64,000 nt of DNA, taken from assembly GCA_965203725.1 (NCBI GenBank), contig CBDBDH010000002.1, positions 62,001-126,000 of the forward strand, written 5' to 3'. Source of the stretch: WTFY01 sp965203725. Its GTDB lineage: Bacteria; Pseudomonadota; Gammaproteobacteria; UBA4575. The notes beneath the pieces are model-generated. The model worked only from the letters and a program-made list of their open reading frames with translations, did no database searches and was not told the DNA's origin. Position numbers and translations under genes: made by a program. Shown one piece after another: positions 34,663 through 44,135 of the stretch; position 1 is the first letter of the stretch, and the number at the start of each line of letters is the position of its first letter.

Positions 34663-36834
34663 ATGGACGTTACTCCTATTCTTGGTCCCCTGAATGGCGC
34701 GCAGCGGGAGGCGGTAACCGCAGGAAATACGCCGGCGCTGGTGATTGCCGGCGCAGGCAGCGGGAAAACGCGCGTCCTGGTGCACCGGATTGCATGGCTG
34801 TGTGAAGCGCAATCGGTTTCTCCCTACAGCATGCTCGCAGTGACATTCACGAACAAGGCTGCGGCAGAGATGCGCGCCCGTGTGGAAAATCTGCTGAACC
34901 ATGCGATCGGAGGCCTGTGGATCGGGACCTTCCACGGGATTTCACATCGTCTGTTACGTGCTCACTGGCAGGAGGCGGGCCTCAAGGAGAACTTCCAGGT
35001 TCTGGACAGCGAGGATCAGTTGCGCCTGGTGAAACGCATCGTTCGGGATCTGAATCTGGATGACTCCAAATGGCCCCCGAAACAGATGCGCGGATACATC
35101 AACAGCCGGAAAGAAGAAGGCCTGAGGGCGGCGGAGTTGCACGATCGTGAGGATCAAACGGCCCGGCAGTTGATACGCATATACACCGCGTACGAGCAGG
35201 AGTGTGAGCGTACGGCCTCGGTGGATTTTGCAGAATTGCTGTTGCGCAGCCTGGAGTTGCTGCAGCAAAAAACCGAAATCCTCGCTCACTACCGTGAAAA
35301 GTTCCGTCACATCCTGGTCGACGAGTTCCAGGATACGAATGCGATTCAGTACAAGTGGCTCAAAATGTTCGCCGGAGATGACAATCCGGTCTTCGCCGTG
35401 GGCGATGATGACCAATCCATTTACGGTTGGCGGGGCGCGCGTGTCGAAAATATTCAAAGCTTCATGCGCGATTACAAGAACGCGCAGCTATTCAGGCTGG
35501 AACAGAATTACCGTTCCACCACCACGATCCTGTCGGTAGCCAACTCGTTGATCGATAACAACCCGGGACGCGTAGGGAAAAAACTTTGGACAGACGGTGC
35601 TGCGGGAGAGCCTGTTCACCTGTACGCAGCATTCAACGAACAGGATGAGGCGCGCTTTGTTGCGGACCGGGTACAGCAGTGGGTTGAGTCCGGCATGGGC
35701 CGCCGGGACGAGATTGCCATACTGTACCGCTCTAATGTGCAGTCCCGGGTTTTCGAGGAAGTCTTTATTTCACAAGGCATCCCCTACCGGGTGTACGGAG
35801 GGCTGCGCTTTTTCGAGCGTGCGGAGATCAGGGATGCCCTGGCTTACCTGCGTCTGGCACGAAACCGTGAGGATGATGCTTCTTTTGAACGAATCGTCAA
35901 TGTGCCTCCGCGAGGAATAGGCCAGCGCACGCTGGCACAGTTGCGTGACTATGCTCGCAAGCATCAGGTGACGCTCTGGGATGCGGCTGCAAAAATCTGC
36001 CGTTCCGATCAGTTGGCTGCACGCTCTGCCAATGCCCTGCAGAACTTCATGAAGTTCATGCAAGCCCTGGGAGACGGGATCCAGGGCCTGGAACTCGAGG
36101 AGCAGCTGGATCAGATTCTCCAGGCATCGGGCCTGGTGGCTTACCATGGCCGGGAAGCAGGCGAGAAAGCAAGATCCCGGGTTGAAAACCTGCAGGAACT
36201 GGTCACGGCCGCGAGGGATTTCAATCTCGAGAATGAGCTGTATGAAGGCATGCAGCCTGTGGATGCCTTCCTGGTCCATGCGGCGCTCGAGGCCGGTGAG
36301 GGGCAGGGAGGCCAATGGGAGGATTGCGTCCAGCTGATGACCCTTCATGCCGCCAAGGGTCTGGAGTTTGCCTCGGTATTTATTGTTGGCCTGGAAGAGG
36401 GACTTTTCCCATCGGGACTGTCGATGGAAGAGCCGGGCGGGCTGGAGGAGGAGCGTCGCTTGTGCTACGTGGGTATCACTCGGGCGCGCCAGCAACTGGC
36501 ACTGACCTATGCCGAGTCGAGACGGCGCTACGGGTCTGAAAGCTACTACAACCCGCCTTCGCGGTTCATCAGCGAAATTCCAGCCGAGCTCATTACCGAG
36601 GTACGTCCCCGGGCCATGATTGCAAAACCGGTGCACTCAAATGCAAAGGCCGGCATGTCCGCAAGGGATACGGGAATCGGGATCGGATGCAGCGTCATGC
36701 ATGCCAAGTTCGGCAAGGGAGTGGTGCTGGAATGTGAAGGTGCTGGCAGCAGTGCGCGGGTGCAGGTGAAATTTGAGGAAGAGGGCAGCAAGTGGCTCGT
36801 CGTGTCCTATGCCAATCTTGATGTGCTTGCCTGA
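34663..36834 (+). CDS. uvrD: DNA helicase II UvrD
   Basis: SF1 3'-5' helicase acting in nucleotide-excision and mismatch repair. The 723-residue protein (E. coli 720) starts with LNGAQREAVTAGNTPALVIAGAGSGKT (Q motif and Walker A, residues 29-36). DEFQDTN follows at 220-226, then DQSIYGWRGA, QNYRST, the SSB/RNA polymerase-contact tail region and the C-terminal Tudor-like stretch GIGCSVMHAKFGKGVVLECEG. Everything expected of UvrD, rather than Rep, is present. Confidence 0.95.
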   Translation: MDVTPILGPLNGAQREAVTAGNTPALVIAGAGSGKTRVLVHRIAWLCEAQSVSPYSMLAVTFTNKAAAEMRARVENLLNHAIGGLWIGTFHGISHRLLRAHWQEAGLKENFQVLDSEDQLRLVKRIVRDLNLDDSKWPPKQMRGYINSRKEEGLRAAELHDREDQTARQLIRIYTAYEQECERTASVDFAELLLRSLELLQQKTEILAHYREKFRHILVDEFQDTNAIQYKWLKMFAGDDNPVFAVGDDDQSIYGWRGARVENIQSFMRDYKNAQLFRLEQNYRSTTTILSVANSLIDNNPGRVGKKLWTDGAAGEPVHLYAAFNEQDEARFVADRVQQWVESGMGRRDEIAILYRSNVQSRVFEEVFISQGIPYRVYGGLRFFERAEIRDALAYLRLARNREDDASFERIVNVPPRGIGQRTLAQLRDYARKHQVTLWDAAAKICRSDQLAARSANALQNFMKFMQALGDGIQGLELEEQLDQILQASGLVAYHGREAGEKARSRVENLQELVTAARDFNLENELYEGMQPVDAFLVHAALEAGEGQGGQWEDCVQLMTLHAAKGLEFASVFIVGLEEGLFPSGLSMEEPGGLEEERRLCYVGITRARQQLALTYAESRRRYGSESYYNPPSRFISEIPAELITEVRPRAMIAKPVHSNAKAGMSARDTGIGIGCSVMHAKFGKGVVLECEGAGSSARVQVKFEEEGSKWLVVSYANLDVLA

Positions 36835-36952
36835 TATGCCTCCGGGTCAGTATCACGTGCCGGCAAGGCGGGGATGCCGGCTGCTGAATCGATTTTAGAA
36901 GTATGCCCGCCTGTAGCTTATACTTGAATTTGGAACACTTCCCGAGTTGATC

Positions 36953-38071
36953 ATGCAAAGAAGAAAATTTTTGTGCTACGCAGGAGCAAGCACGGCCCTT
37001 GCCGGAGGCCTGGTGGCTTGCAAGGGCGAAAATGCATCGGAGGCTCCTGCGTCCGTTGATAACCGAACCTGGGATTGGAAAATGGTCACCACCTGGCCGA
37101 AATATTTTCCGGGTCTCGGTACCGGGGCCGAGTTTCTGGCTGAACAAATCAATGTCATGACGGGTGGCCGGATTCATGTCACGGTGTACGGGGCAGGCGA
37201 GCTGGTCCCGGCCTTTGAGATTTTTGATGCCGTAGCCAACGGTTCTGCACAGATGGGGCACGGCTCGGCCTATTACTGGAAAGGCAAATACCCGGCGCTG
37301 CAGTTTTTCTCCACCACTCCCTTCGGGATGACCGCCATGGAGATGAACAGCTGGCTATACCACGGGGGCGGCATGCAGCTGTGGCAGGAAGCCTACGACA
37401 TGTTCGGTCTTGTCCCGGCCGCATCGGGGAATACGGGTGTGCAGATGGCGGGCTGGTTCAACAAGGAAGTGAATTCACTGGAGGATTTGAAAGGGCTGAA
37501 AATGCGCATTCCGGGCCTTGCGGGCGAGGTCTTGAAACGTGCGGGCGGTACCCCGGTCAATCTTCCTGGCGGTGAGCTTTTTACTTCATTGCAATCCGGC
37601 ACCATTGACGCTGCGGAATGGGTGGGCCCCTATAACGACCTGGCTTTCGGGTTTCACGAGATCGCGCGATATTACTATTACCCGGGATGGCATGAGCCCG
37701 GCACGGCCCTTGAGTGCTTCATCAACAAGGCAGCCTTCGAGGAATTGCCCGAAGACCTGCAGGGCATCGTGGTCAACGCCTGCCGGGTGGCAAACCAGGA
37801 CATGCTGGCCGAATATGTCGCCCGCAACAATGATGCCCTTGAGACACTGGTGAGCGAGCATAATGTCGAGTTGAGGGCCTTGCCGACAGAAGTCCTGGAC
37901 AAGCTGGCCCAGTTTTCCGAGGAGGTCATCGAAGAGCTTGCGTCCTCGGACCCCCTGGCCAGGAAGATACATGATTCCTATCGAAGTTTCCTGGCCAAGT
38001 CGCGTGCCTGGCTGAACATATCCGAGCGCGCATTCCTGAATTTGAGTCCTGCCGGAAAACCCCCTGTCTAG
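36953..38071 (+). CDS. TRAP transporter solute-binding protein (DctP/TakP-like)
   Basis: A 372-residue periplasmic binding protein of the TRAP family. The mature part from about residue 40 (WDWKMVTTWPKYFPGLGTGAEFLAEQI) and the stretches GGELFTSLQSGTIDAAEWVGPYNDLAFG and YYYYPGWHEPG resemble TakP-type 2-oxoacid binders; the ligand is inferred only. The leader QRRKFLCYAGASTALAGG is twin-arginine-like and is followed by LVAC, so it may be a Tat-exported lipoprotein. The matching membrane subunits lie on the opposite strand, convergent, which is unusual for TRAP genes. Confidence 0.88.
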   Translation: MQRRKFLCYAGASTALAGGLVACKGENASEAPASVDNRTWDWKMVTTWPKYFPGLGTGAEFLAEQINVMTGGRIHVTVYGAGELVPAFEIFDAVANGSAQMGHGSAYYWKGKYPALQFFSTTPFGMTAMEMNSWLYHGGGMQLWQEAYDMFGLVPAASGNTGVQMAGWFNKEVNSLEDLKGLKMRIPGLAGEVLKRAGGTPVNLPGGELFTSLQSGTIDAAEWVGPYNDLAFGFHEIARYYYYPGWHEPGTALECFINKAAFEELPEDLQGIVVNACRVANQDMLAEYVARNNDALETLVSEHNVELRALPTEVLDKLAQFSEEVIEELASSDPLARKIHDSYRSFLAKSRAWLNISERAFLNLSPAGKPPV

Positions 38072-38124
38072 CGGCATCCTGGTCGAACCACGGCCGCCCG
38101 GGCCCTGCAGTCAAACCGCATGCC

Positions 38125-39498
38125 TTAGTAGATCCTGTCGGGCAGCCAGGTGGCCAGGGCCGGGAATTGCACCAGCAGCAGCAAGGTCAAAACCTGGATG
38201 GCAATAAAGGGCGCCACCCCGCGGTAGATCTGCTTGGTGCGTATCTCTGCGGGCGCCACGCCCCGCAGGTAGAACAGGGCAAATCCGAAAGGCGGCGTCA
38301 GGAAAGAGGTCTGCAGGTTGATGGCGATCATGATTCCCAGCCACACGGGATCGATCCCCAGGCTCAACAGCACCGGGCCTACAATGGGTACCACCACGAA
38401 TGTGATCTCGATAAAGTCCAGGATGAAGCCCAGCAGAAACATCAGGACCATCACCACCAGCATGGCGGAGAGCGCCCCGCCCGGCAATTGCATCAACAGC
38501 TCGTGTACCGCGTTGTCCCCCCCATAGCCCCTGAACACCAGCGAGAAAATCGAAGCGCCGATAAAAATCATGAACACCATGCAGGTGATCTGCACCGACC
38601 TTCTCATCACATCCTGCAGGCATTCAAGGTCAAGACGCCGATAAAAGAGGGCCAGCAGGAGTGCACCCACTGCACCCACCGAGGCTGCCTCCGAGGGCGT
38701 GGCAATGCCCTGGATGATCGAACCCAGCACGGCGATGATCAGTGCAATGGGAGGCACCAGGGCATGCAATACCTGCTTGATCCAGGCACCGATGCCGAGG
38801 TCCGACTCGCGTTCGACGACGGGCATCATGTGCGGTTTCAGCCAGGCCAGCGTGACCAGATACAACAGGTACAAACCCACCAGCAGCAGGCCCGGAATGA
38901 TCGCGCCTACGAACAGATCACCTACAGAGACGGTGTCCGGCTTGAAATTACCTTGACTGAGTTGCGCTTGCTGGTATGCCGAGGACAGGACATCGCCGAG
39001 CAGCACCAGGATGATTGACGGGGGAATGATCTGTCCGAGTGTTCCTGAAGCGCAAATCATGCCGGTCGATATTTCCGGGTGATAGCCTCTTTTCAGCATG
39101 GTGGGCAGGGACAGCAGCCCCATGGTCACCACTGTGGCCCCGACGATGCCGGTGCTCGCTGCCAGCAGCATGCCCACCAGTACGACGGAGATTCCAAGGC
39201 CCCCGCGCAGCGAACCGAACAGGGCGCCCATGGTGTCCAGCAACGTATCGGCGATGTTGGAGCGTTGCAGCATGACGCCCATGAATACAAACAGGGGTAC
39301 GGCGATAAGGGTCTCGTTCGTCATGATTCCGAACAGGCGGCTTGGAAAGGCCTGCAGCAGGGCGGGCTCGAACACGCCCGCCGCGATGCCCGCTGCCGCA
39401 AACGCAAGGGATACGCCTGCCAGGGTGAAGGCCACCGGATAACCGAGCAGTAGCACCAGAATGACGGCAAGAAACAGCAAAAAGGCAACGATTTCCAT
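38125..39498 (-). CDS. dctM: TRAP transporter large permease (DctM)
   Basis: A 457-residue membrane protein with about 12 helices that forms the ion-coupled transport channel of the TRAP system. Family patterns include VAVPLFVFMGVMLQRSNIADTLLDTMGALFGSLRGGLGISVVLVG and LLAASTGIVGATVVTMGLLSLPTMLKRGYHPE, plus GTLGQIIPPSIILVLLGD. It lies downstream of dctQ with 9 bp between them, and its stop faces the binding-protein gene across 53 bp. Confidence 0.93.
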   Translation of the reverse strand: MEIVAFLLFLAVILVLLLGYPVAFTLAGVSLAFAAAGIAAGVFEPALLQAFPSRLFGIMTNETLIAVPLFVFMGVMLQRSNIADTLLDTMGALFGSLRGGLGISVVLVGMLLAASTGIVGATVVTMGLLSLPTMLKRGYHPEISTGMICASGTLGQIIPPSIILVLLGDVLSSAYQQAQLSQGNFKPDTVSVGDLFVGAIIPGLLLVGLYLLYLVTLAWLKPHMMPVVERESDLGIGAWIKQVLHALVPPIALIIAVLGSIIQGIATPSEAASVGAVGALLLALFYRRLDLECLQDVMRRSVQITCMVFMIFIGASIFSLVFRGYGGDNAVHELLMQLPGGALSAMLVVMVLMFLLGFILDFIEITFVVVPIVGPVLLSLGIDPVWLGIMIAINLQTSFLTPPFGFALFYLRGVAPAEIRTKQIYRGVAPFIAIQVLTLLLLVQFPALATWLPDRIY

Positions 39499-39507
39499 GC
39501 CGGGCTT

Positions 39508-40002
39508 CTACTTGCGCAAGGCCAGCCAGGCGCGCCCGCCCATGGAGACCGCCTGCAGGAACAAAAGGATCGCCATGACGGGAATGAAGGTCTTGAGGAT
39601 GAACACGAGCGGCAGGCCGCCCGCCTCACGGGACTTCTCGAGATATCGCCAGGAATTGATCACGTAATCAAAGCTGGTCCATGCGATAAAGCCGGCAAAA
39701 GGCAGCAACAGCAGCACACAGCCCAGCAAATCAACCCAGGCTTTTTTCCGCAGGGACATGCCCTGATAGAATATATCCACGCGCACATGCTCGTTGTGTT
39801 TCAGTGTATAGGCTCCGGCAACCATGAACACGAACGCATGCAGGTAGGTGATCGATTCCTGCAGTGCAATGCTGCCGAAATTGAGGCCGTAGCGCAGCAC
39901 CGCCACCAGGAAGGTGATGCCTGCCATGAGCAGTATGAGCCAGGCCGCAAACGCCCCGACGCGTTCATTCAATGCGTCGATCTGGCCACACAGCTTTTCC
40001 AT
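39508..40002 (-). CDS. dctQ: TRAP transporter small permease (DctQ)
   Basis: A 164-residue membrane protein with four helices, the small subunit of the TRAP membrane domain. The segments AAWLILLMAGITFLVAVLRYG and LQESITYLHAFVFMVAGAYTLKHNEHVRVDIFYQGMSLRKKAWVDLLGCVLLLLPF are typical. It lies 27 bp after thrB on the same strand and directly precedes dctM. Confidence 0.9.
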   Translation of the reverse strand: MEKLCGQIDALNERVGAFAAWLILLMAGITFLVAVLRYGLNFGSIALQESITYLHAFVFMVAGAYTLKHNEHVRVDIFYQGMSLRKKAWVDLLGCVLLLLPFAGFIAWTSFDYVINSWRYLEKSREAGGLPLVFILKTFIPVMAILLFLQAVSMGGRAWLALRK

Positions 40003-40029
40003 GCCTTTTCCTAAGTCCGTGGCGCCAGC

Positions 40030-40971
40030 TCAGTGGCCAAGATCCGGACAGTGGTGGATCCTTGAGAGCAGGATCTTCTTGTAGACATCGGGATCCTTGA
40101 TGTGCGTGATTTCACCGTCTTTGGGGTGAATCTGATCGCGCAGGCGTGACAGCCAGAACCTGAGCGCAGCCGCACGCAGCATGTGGCTCCAGGCCTCAAA
40201 CTCACATTCATGAAACGGGCGTTCCATCTGGTAGGCTTCGATCAGCGCAGCATACAACTGCAGATCCAGGTTGCCCTCGTCATCGCTGCACCAGTCATTC
40301 ACGGTAATGGCAAGATCGTACAGCAGGCAATCATTGCAGGAGAGATAGAAGTCGATGATGCCGGTGAGTGCATAGCGCTTGAACATCACGTTGTCGCGAA
40401 ACAGGTCAGCATGCACGATTCCCTGTGGAAGATTCGCATCCGAAGGCTGCTTGCGCCGTTGAAGTTCCTGTTTGAGCAATTGCTGATCATCGGCCGAAAG
40501 CCTGGGGAGCAGGCGGTCTGCGGTTTGTACGGTCCATGCAATCCCGCGCGGGTTGTCCAGTGCTCCGCTGAAAGATTCGCCCAGTATGTGTATCTGCGCG
40601 AGCGCATGTCCGACCGCCGCGCAGTGCCTTGCGGTGGGTATGAGTACGTTGTGCCCTTCCAGGCGTCTTACTATTGCGGCAGGCTTGTCTTTCAACACGC
40701 GCACGTAATCGCCGTGCAAGTCGGCAATCGGGTGGGCGGTCGGCATTCCATGGTCGGACAGATGCGCCATCAGGGTTAAGTAATAGGGCAAGGTGTCAAA
40801 ACCGACTTCTTCAAAAATGGTCAATACAAACTTGCCATTTTCAGTGGTGACGAAATAATTCGTGTTTTCAATGCCTGCGTTAATGCCTTCATGGTTTAAT
40901 AACGCACCCAGAGAGTAATTCTTAAGAAAAACCTCAAGCTCGTGTGCCTTGATGTTTGTGTAGACAGACAT
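40030..40971 (-). CDS. thrB: Homoserine kinase, aminoglycoside-phosphotransferase-like (ThrB type II)
   Basis: Phosphorylates homoserine in threonine synthesis. This is the form built on the choline/aminoglycoside kinase fold, common in Pseudomonas-like and purple bacteria, and not the GHMP kinase of E. coli. The start MSVYTNIKAHELEVFLKNYSLGALLNHEGINAGIENTNYFVTT, the catalytic HADLFRDNVMF and the metal site IIDFYLSCNDCLLYDLAI are clear. It is divergent from polA, the conserved order in Pseudomonas-type genomes. Confidence 0.93.
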   Translation of the reverse strand: MSVYTNIKAHELEVFLKNYSLGALLNHEGINAGIENTNYFVTTENGKFVLTIFEEVGFDTLPYYLTLMAHLSDHGMPTAHPIADLHGDYVRVLKDKPAAIVRRLEGHNVLIPTARHCAAVGHALAQIHILGESFSGALDNPRGIAWTVQTADRLLPRLSADDQQLLKQELQRRKQPSDANLPQGIVHADLFRDNVMFKRYALTGIIDFYLSCNDCLLYDLAITVNDWCSDDEGNLDLQLYAALIEAYQMERPFHECEFEAWSHMLRAAALRFWLSRLRDQIHPKDGEITHIKDPDVYKKILLSRIHHCPDLGH

Positions 40972-41198
40972 GTATCGTGGATGCAGCCAGTTATGTCGTT
41001 GCTTTGAATGGGCGGCAGCCCTTCACGTCAGATGCCTTGCATACCCCGTGTGCTGACAGGGGGTCGCGGTTTTCCACCTACCCGGGCAAAGGCATCAGTG
41101 TATGCTGTGGTATGGATTGTGCAACCTCCACTGAAAACACGGGCCATCATAGCGTGACGGTCGAACTTCATCCACTGACCGCCGATTTTGGATAAGGC

Positions 41199-43925
41199 AT
41201 GTCGCCTGCAAACGCATCTCCACTGATTCTGGTCGACGGATCGTCCTACTTGTACCGGGCCTTTCATGTGCCGGAGCTGCAATCTCTTACCGCGTCGTCC
41301 GGACAGCCTACCGGCGCCGTATACGGTGTCGTCAATATGATCAGGAAACTGCTCAGCAAGGAACATCCGAGCCACATTGCAGTGGTCTTTGATGCCAAAG
41401 GAAAGAACTTCAGGCACGAACTGTACAGTGACTACAAGGCTAACCGCCCTCCCATGCCGGATGAGCTTCGCGTACAGATCGAACCCTTGCATGCGGTGAT
41501 TCGCGCATTGGGCCTCGTGCTGATCTCGGAGCCTAACGTCGAAGCGGATGATGTGATTGGAACACTGGCCTCCCAGGCCGTGGACCAGGGTCATGAAGTG
41601 CTGATATCGACCGGCGACAAGGACATGGCGCAGCTGGTCAATGACCAGGTCACCCTGGTCAATACCATGACCAATGCCAAGCTGGATACAGCGGGCGTAG
41701 AAAAGAAATTTGGGGTTGCACCGCACCAGATCATCGACTACCTGGCGCTTACGGGGGACAAGTCTGACAACGTACCTGGCGTGCCGGGCGTCGGGCCGAA
41801 AACCGCTGCGAAGTGGCTGAATGAATTCGGGTCACTGGAGCAAATTGCCTCCCAGGCCGACTCCATCACCGGAAAGATTGGTGAAAAACTGCGTGCGCAC
41901 CTGGAGCAGTTGCCCCTTTCGCATGAACTCGTATCGATACGCTGCGCACTGGACTTGCCGATCGGTATTGAAGATCTGCGTATCCAGCCACCGGACACAC
42001 AACTGCTGCAGCGCTTGTATACCGAGCTTGAGTTCAAGAGCTGGCTGCGTTCCCTGGATGTTCAGCAAGGCGAGGTGGCGGGCATCACGCCTGCCGGGGT
42101 GACCACGGCCGAGCGTAGTTACGAGCTGGTGCTTAGCGATGAGGATCTTGACCGCTGGCTGGTGCGGTTGCAGCAGGCGGACCTGGTGGCCTTGCATGTG
42201 GAGACAAGCACGGCAGACTACATGAAGGCCAATGTCGTGGGGTTGTCGGTTGCCATCAGCCCGGGCGAGGGAGCCTATATACCTTTCACACACGAATATC
42301 CGGGTGCCCCTGAGCAACTGAACTGCGAGACCACCCTGGAGAAACTCAAGACCGTTTTTGATTCCGGTTCACCCAAGATCATAGGGCACAACCTCAAGCA
42401 CGATCGCAGCGTATTGCTGAACCACGGCATTCGTCTGGAGGGGATAGCGCACGACGTCATGTTGCAGTCTTACGTGTGCAATTCCGTGGCCAGTCGACAC
42501 GACCTGGATGCCTTGTGCAACAAGTACCTCGGGCATATGACCGTCGACCTGCGGGATATTGTCGGCAAGGGGTCCAAGCGGATTGCATTCGATCAGGCGG
42601 ACCTGGAGGCTGTCACCGAATATGCTGCGGAATGTGCGGATATGGTGCTGCGCCTGCACGAGGTATTCTGGGCTGAGCTGGGACAAGAACAGCGCTCCCG
42701 GCAAAGAGCGCTTTATCAGGATATTGAACTGCCCATGCTGAAAGTGCTGTCGAACATGGAGCGACAGGGCGTGCTGCTTGACAGCGGGCAGCTGAAGCAG
42801 CAGAGCGAGCGACTTGACGAAAGAATTCATGAGATAGAAAAGCAGGCATTCGCGATCGCTGGAGAGGAATTCAACCTGGGCTCTCCAAAGCAGATACAGG
42901 AAGTCTTGTTTGAAAAGCAGGGGCTACCGGTGCGCCGCAAGACCCCTACTGGTCAACCTTCCACCGCGGAGGATGTGCTGCAGGAACTCGCCCGGGACTT
43001 TCCCTTGCCGAAGCTGTTACTTGAGCATCGTGCATTCAGCAAACTGAAATCGACCTATACGGACAAGCTCCCAGTGCTGGTCAGCACGCAAACAGGCCGC
43101 ATACATACCTCCTATCATCAGGCCGTTGCGGCTACCGGTCGACTGTCTTCTTCTGATCCGAACCTGCAGAACATCCCGATACGCACCGAGGAGGGAAGGC
43201 GGATTCGACAGGCCTTCGTTGCACCGGAATCCCACGTGATCCTGGCGGCTGATTACTCGCAGATAGAACTTCGTATCATGGCGCACTTGTCTCAGGATGA
43301 GGGGCTGTGCGATGCCTTTTCAAGGGGTGAGGATATTCACCGTGCAACGGCTGCGGAGGTGTTTGCGACGGGTCTTGATGATGTGGGTCTGGATCAGCGA
43401 CGTGCTGCCAAGGCAATTAACTTTGGCCTGATTTACGGCATGTCGGCGTTTGGCCTGGCGGTACAGCTCGGCATTCCCCGCAGCGAAGCCCAGCAGTATG
43501 TAAATCTGTACTTTGAACGTTACCCTGGTGTAAAGAGATACATGGGCGAAATACGTGAACAGGCACGTGCCCAGGGCTATGTGGAAACTCTTTTTGGGAG
43601 ACGGCTGTACCTGCCTGACATCAACCACAAAAACGTCAAACTACGCCAGTACGCGGAGCGTACTGCCATCAATGCACCCATGCAGGGAACGGCGGCTGAC
43701 ATTATCAAGCATGCCATGATCCAGATCGATGCATGGCAACAGCAGGAACATCCGGAGTGCAAGATGATCATGCAGGTCCATGACGAACTTGTATTCGAGG
43801 TCCAAAAGGATTACAAGGATATGGCCCGGCAGATGATCATGCAGAAAATGGTCGCCGCTGTTGAGCTCTCTGTGCCCCTGGTCGTGGATACCGGGTATGG
43901 CAACAACTGGGATGAGGCACATTGA
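41199..43925 (+). CDS. polA: DNA polymerase I with degenerate proofreading site
   Basis: A 908-residue Pol I for Okazaki-fragment maturation and repair. Domains: 5'-3' exonuclease at about 1-290 (LVDGSSYLYRAFH, GDKDMAQLV); 3'-5' exonuclease at about 315-500; polymerase at about 510-908 (ADYSQIELRIMAHLS, RRAAKAINFGLIYGMSAFGL, QVHDELVFEV). The polymerase and flap domains look intact. In the proofreading domain the metal ligand equivalent to E. coli D355 is His333 (ALHVET instead of FDTET) and that of D501 is Cys479 (AAECAD instead of AAEDAD). E335, D402 and Y475 are kept. Proofreading is therefore probably weak or absent. Confidence 0.97.
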   Translation: MSPANASPLILVDGSSYLYRAFHVPELQSLTASSGQPTGAVYGVVNMIRKLLSKEHPSHIAVVFDAKGKNFRHELYSDYKANRPPMPDELRVQIEPLHAVIRALGLVLISEPNVEADDVIGTLASQAVDQGHEVLISTGDKDMAQLVNDQVTLVNTMTNAKLDTAGVEKKFGVAPHQIIDYLALTGDKSDNVPGVPGVGPKTAAKWLNEFGSLEQIASQADSITGKIGEKLRAHLEQLPLSHELVSIRCALDLPIGIEDLRIQPPDTQLLQRLYTELEFKSWLRSLDVQQGEVAGITPAGVTTAERSYELVLSDEDLDRWLVRLQQADLVALHVETSTADYMKANVVGLSVAISPGEGAYIPFTHEYPGAPEQLNCETTLEKLKTVFDSGSPKIIGHNLKHDRSVLLNHGIRLEGIAHDVMLQSYVCNSVASRHDLDALCNKYLGHMTVDLRDIVGKGSKRIAFDQADLEAVTEYAAECADMVLRLHEVFWAELGQEQRSRQRALYQDIELPMLKVLSNMERQGVLLDSGQLKQQSERLDERIHEIEKQAFAIAGEEFNLGSPKQIQEVLFEKQGLPVRRKTPTGQPSTAEDVLQELARDFPLPKLLLEHRAFSKLKSTYTDKLPVLVSTQTGRIHTSYHQAVAATGRLSSSDPNLQNIPIRTEEGRRIRQAFVAPESHVILAADYSQIELRIMAHLSQDEGLCDAFSRGEDIHRATAAEVFATGLDDVGLDQRRAAKAINFGLIYGMSAFGLAVQLGIPRSEAQQYVNLYFERYPGVKRYMGEIREQARAQGYVETLFGRRLYLPDINHKNVKLRQYAERTAINAPMQGTAADIIKHAMIQIDAWQQQEHPECKMIMQVHDELVFEVQKDYKDMARQMIMQKMVAAVELSVPLVVDTGYGNNWDEAH

Positions 43926-44135
43926 CGATACGGCCTGCCAGACGAGAAACGTACAGGTGAGGGTGTACGGGGGGTTGCCTGGACCGACTATCAGCACCCC
44001 CTGCTGCACAACCCGCACCTGACGCAAAAACTGATCCCGTAAAGCAGGTCACTGCCAATCCTGCGCATCGCAGGCCGAATTGCGAAAGCAGCAGAACTGA
44101 TTGATGCAGTTGACCCGCTCTACCGGATAGACAAT

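Noticed and set aside
36858..36881. GCCGGC ... GCCGGC hairpin after uvrD as a terminator
   Set aside because: Six-base stem with an 11-base loop and only a short, distant T-run; too weak to call.
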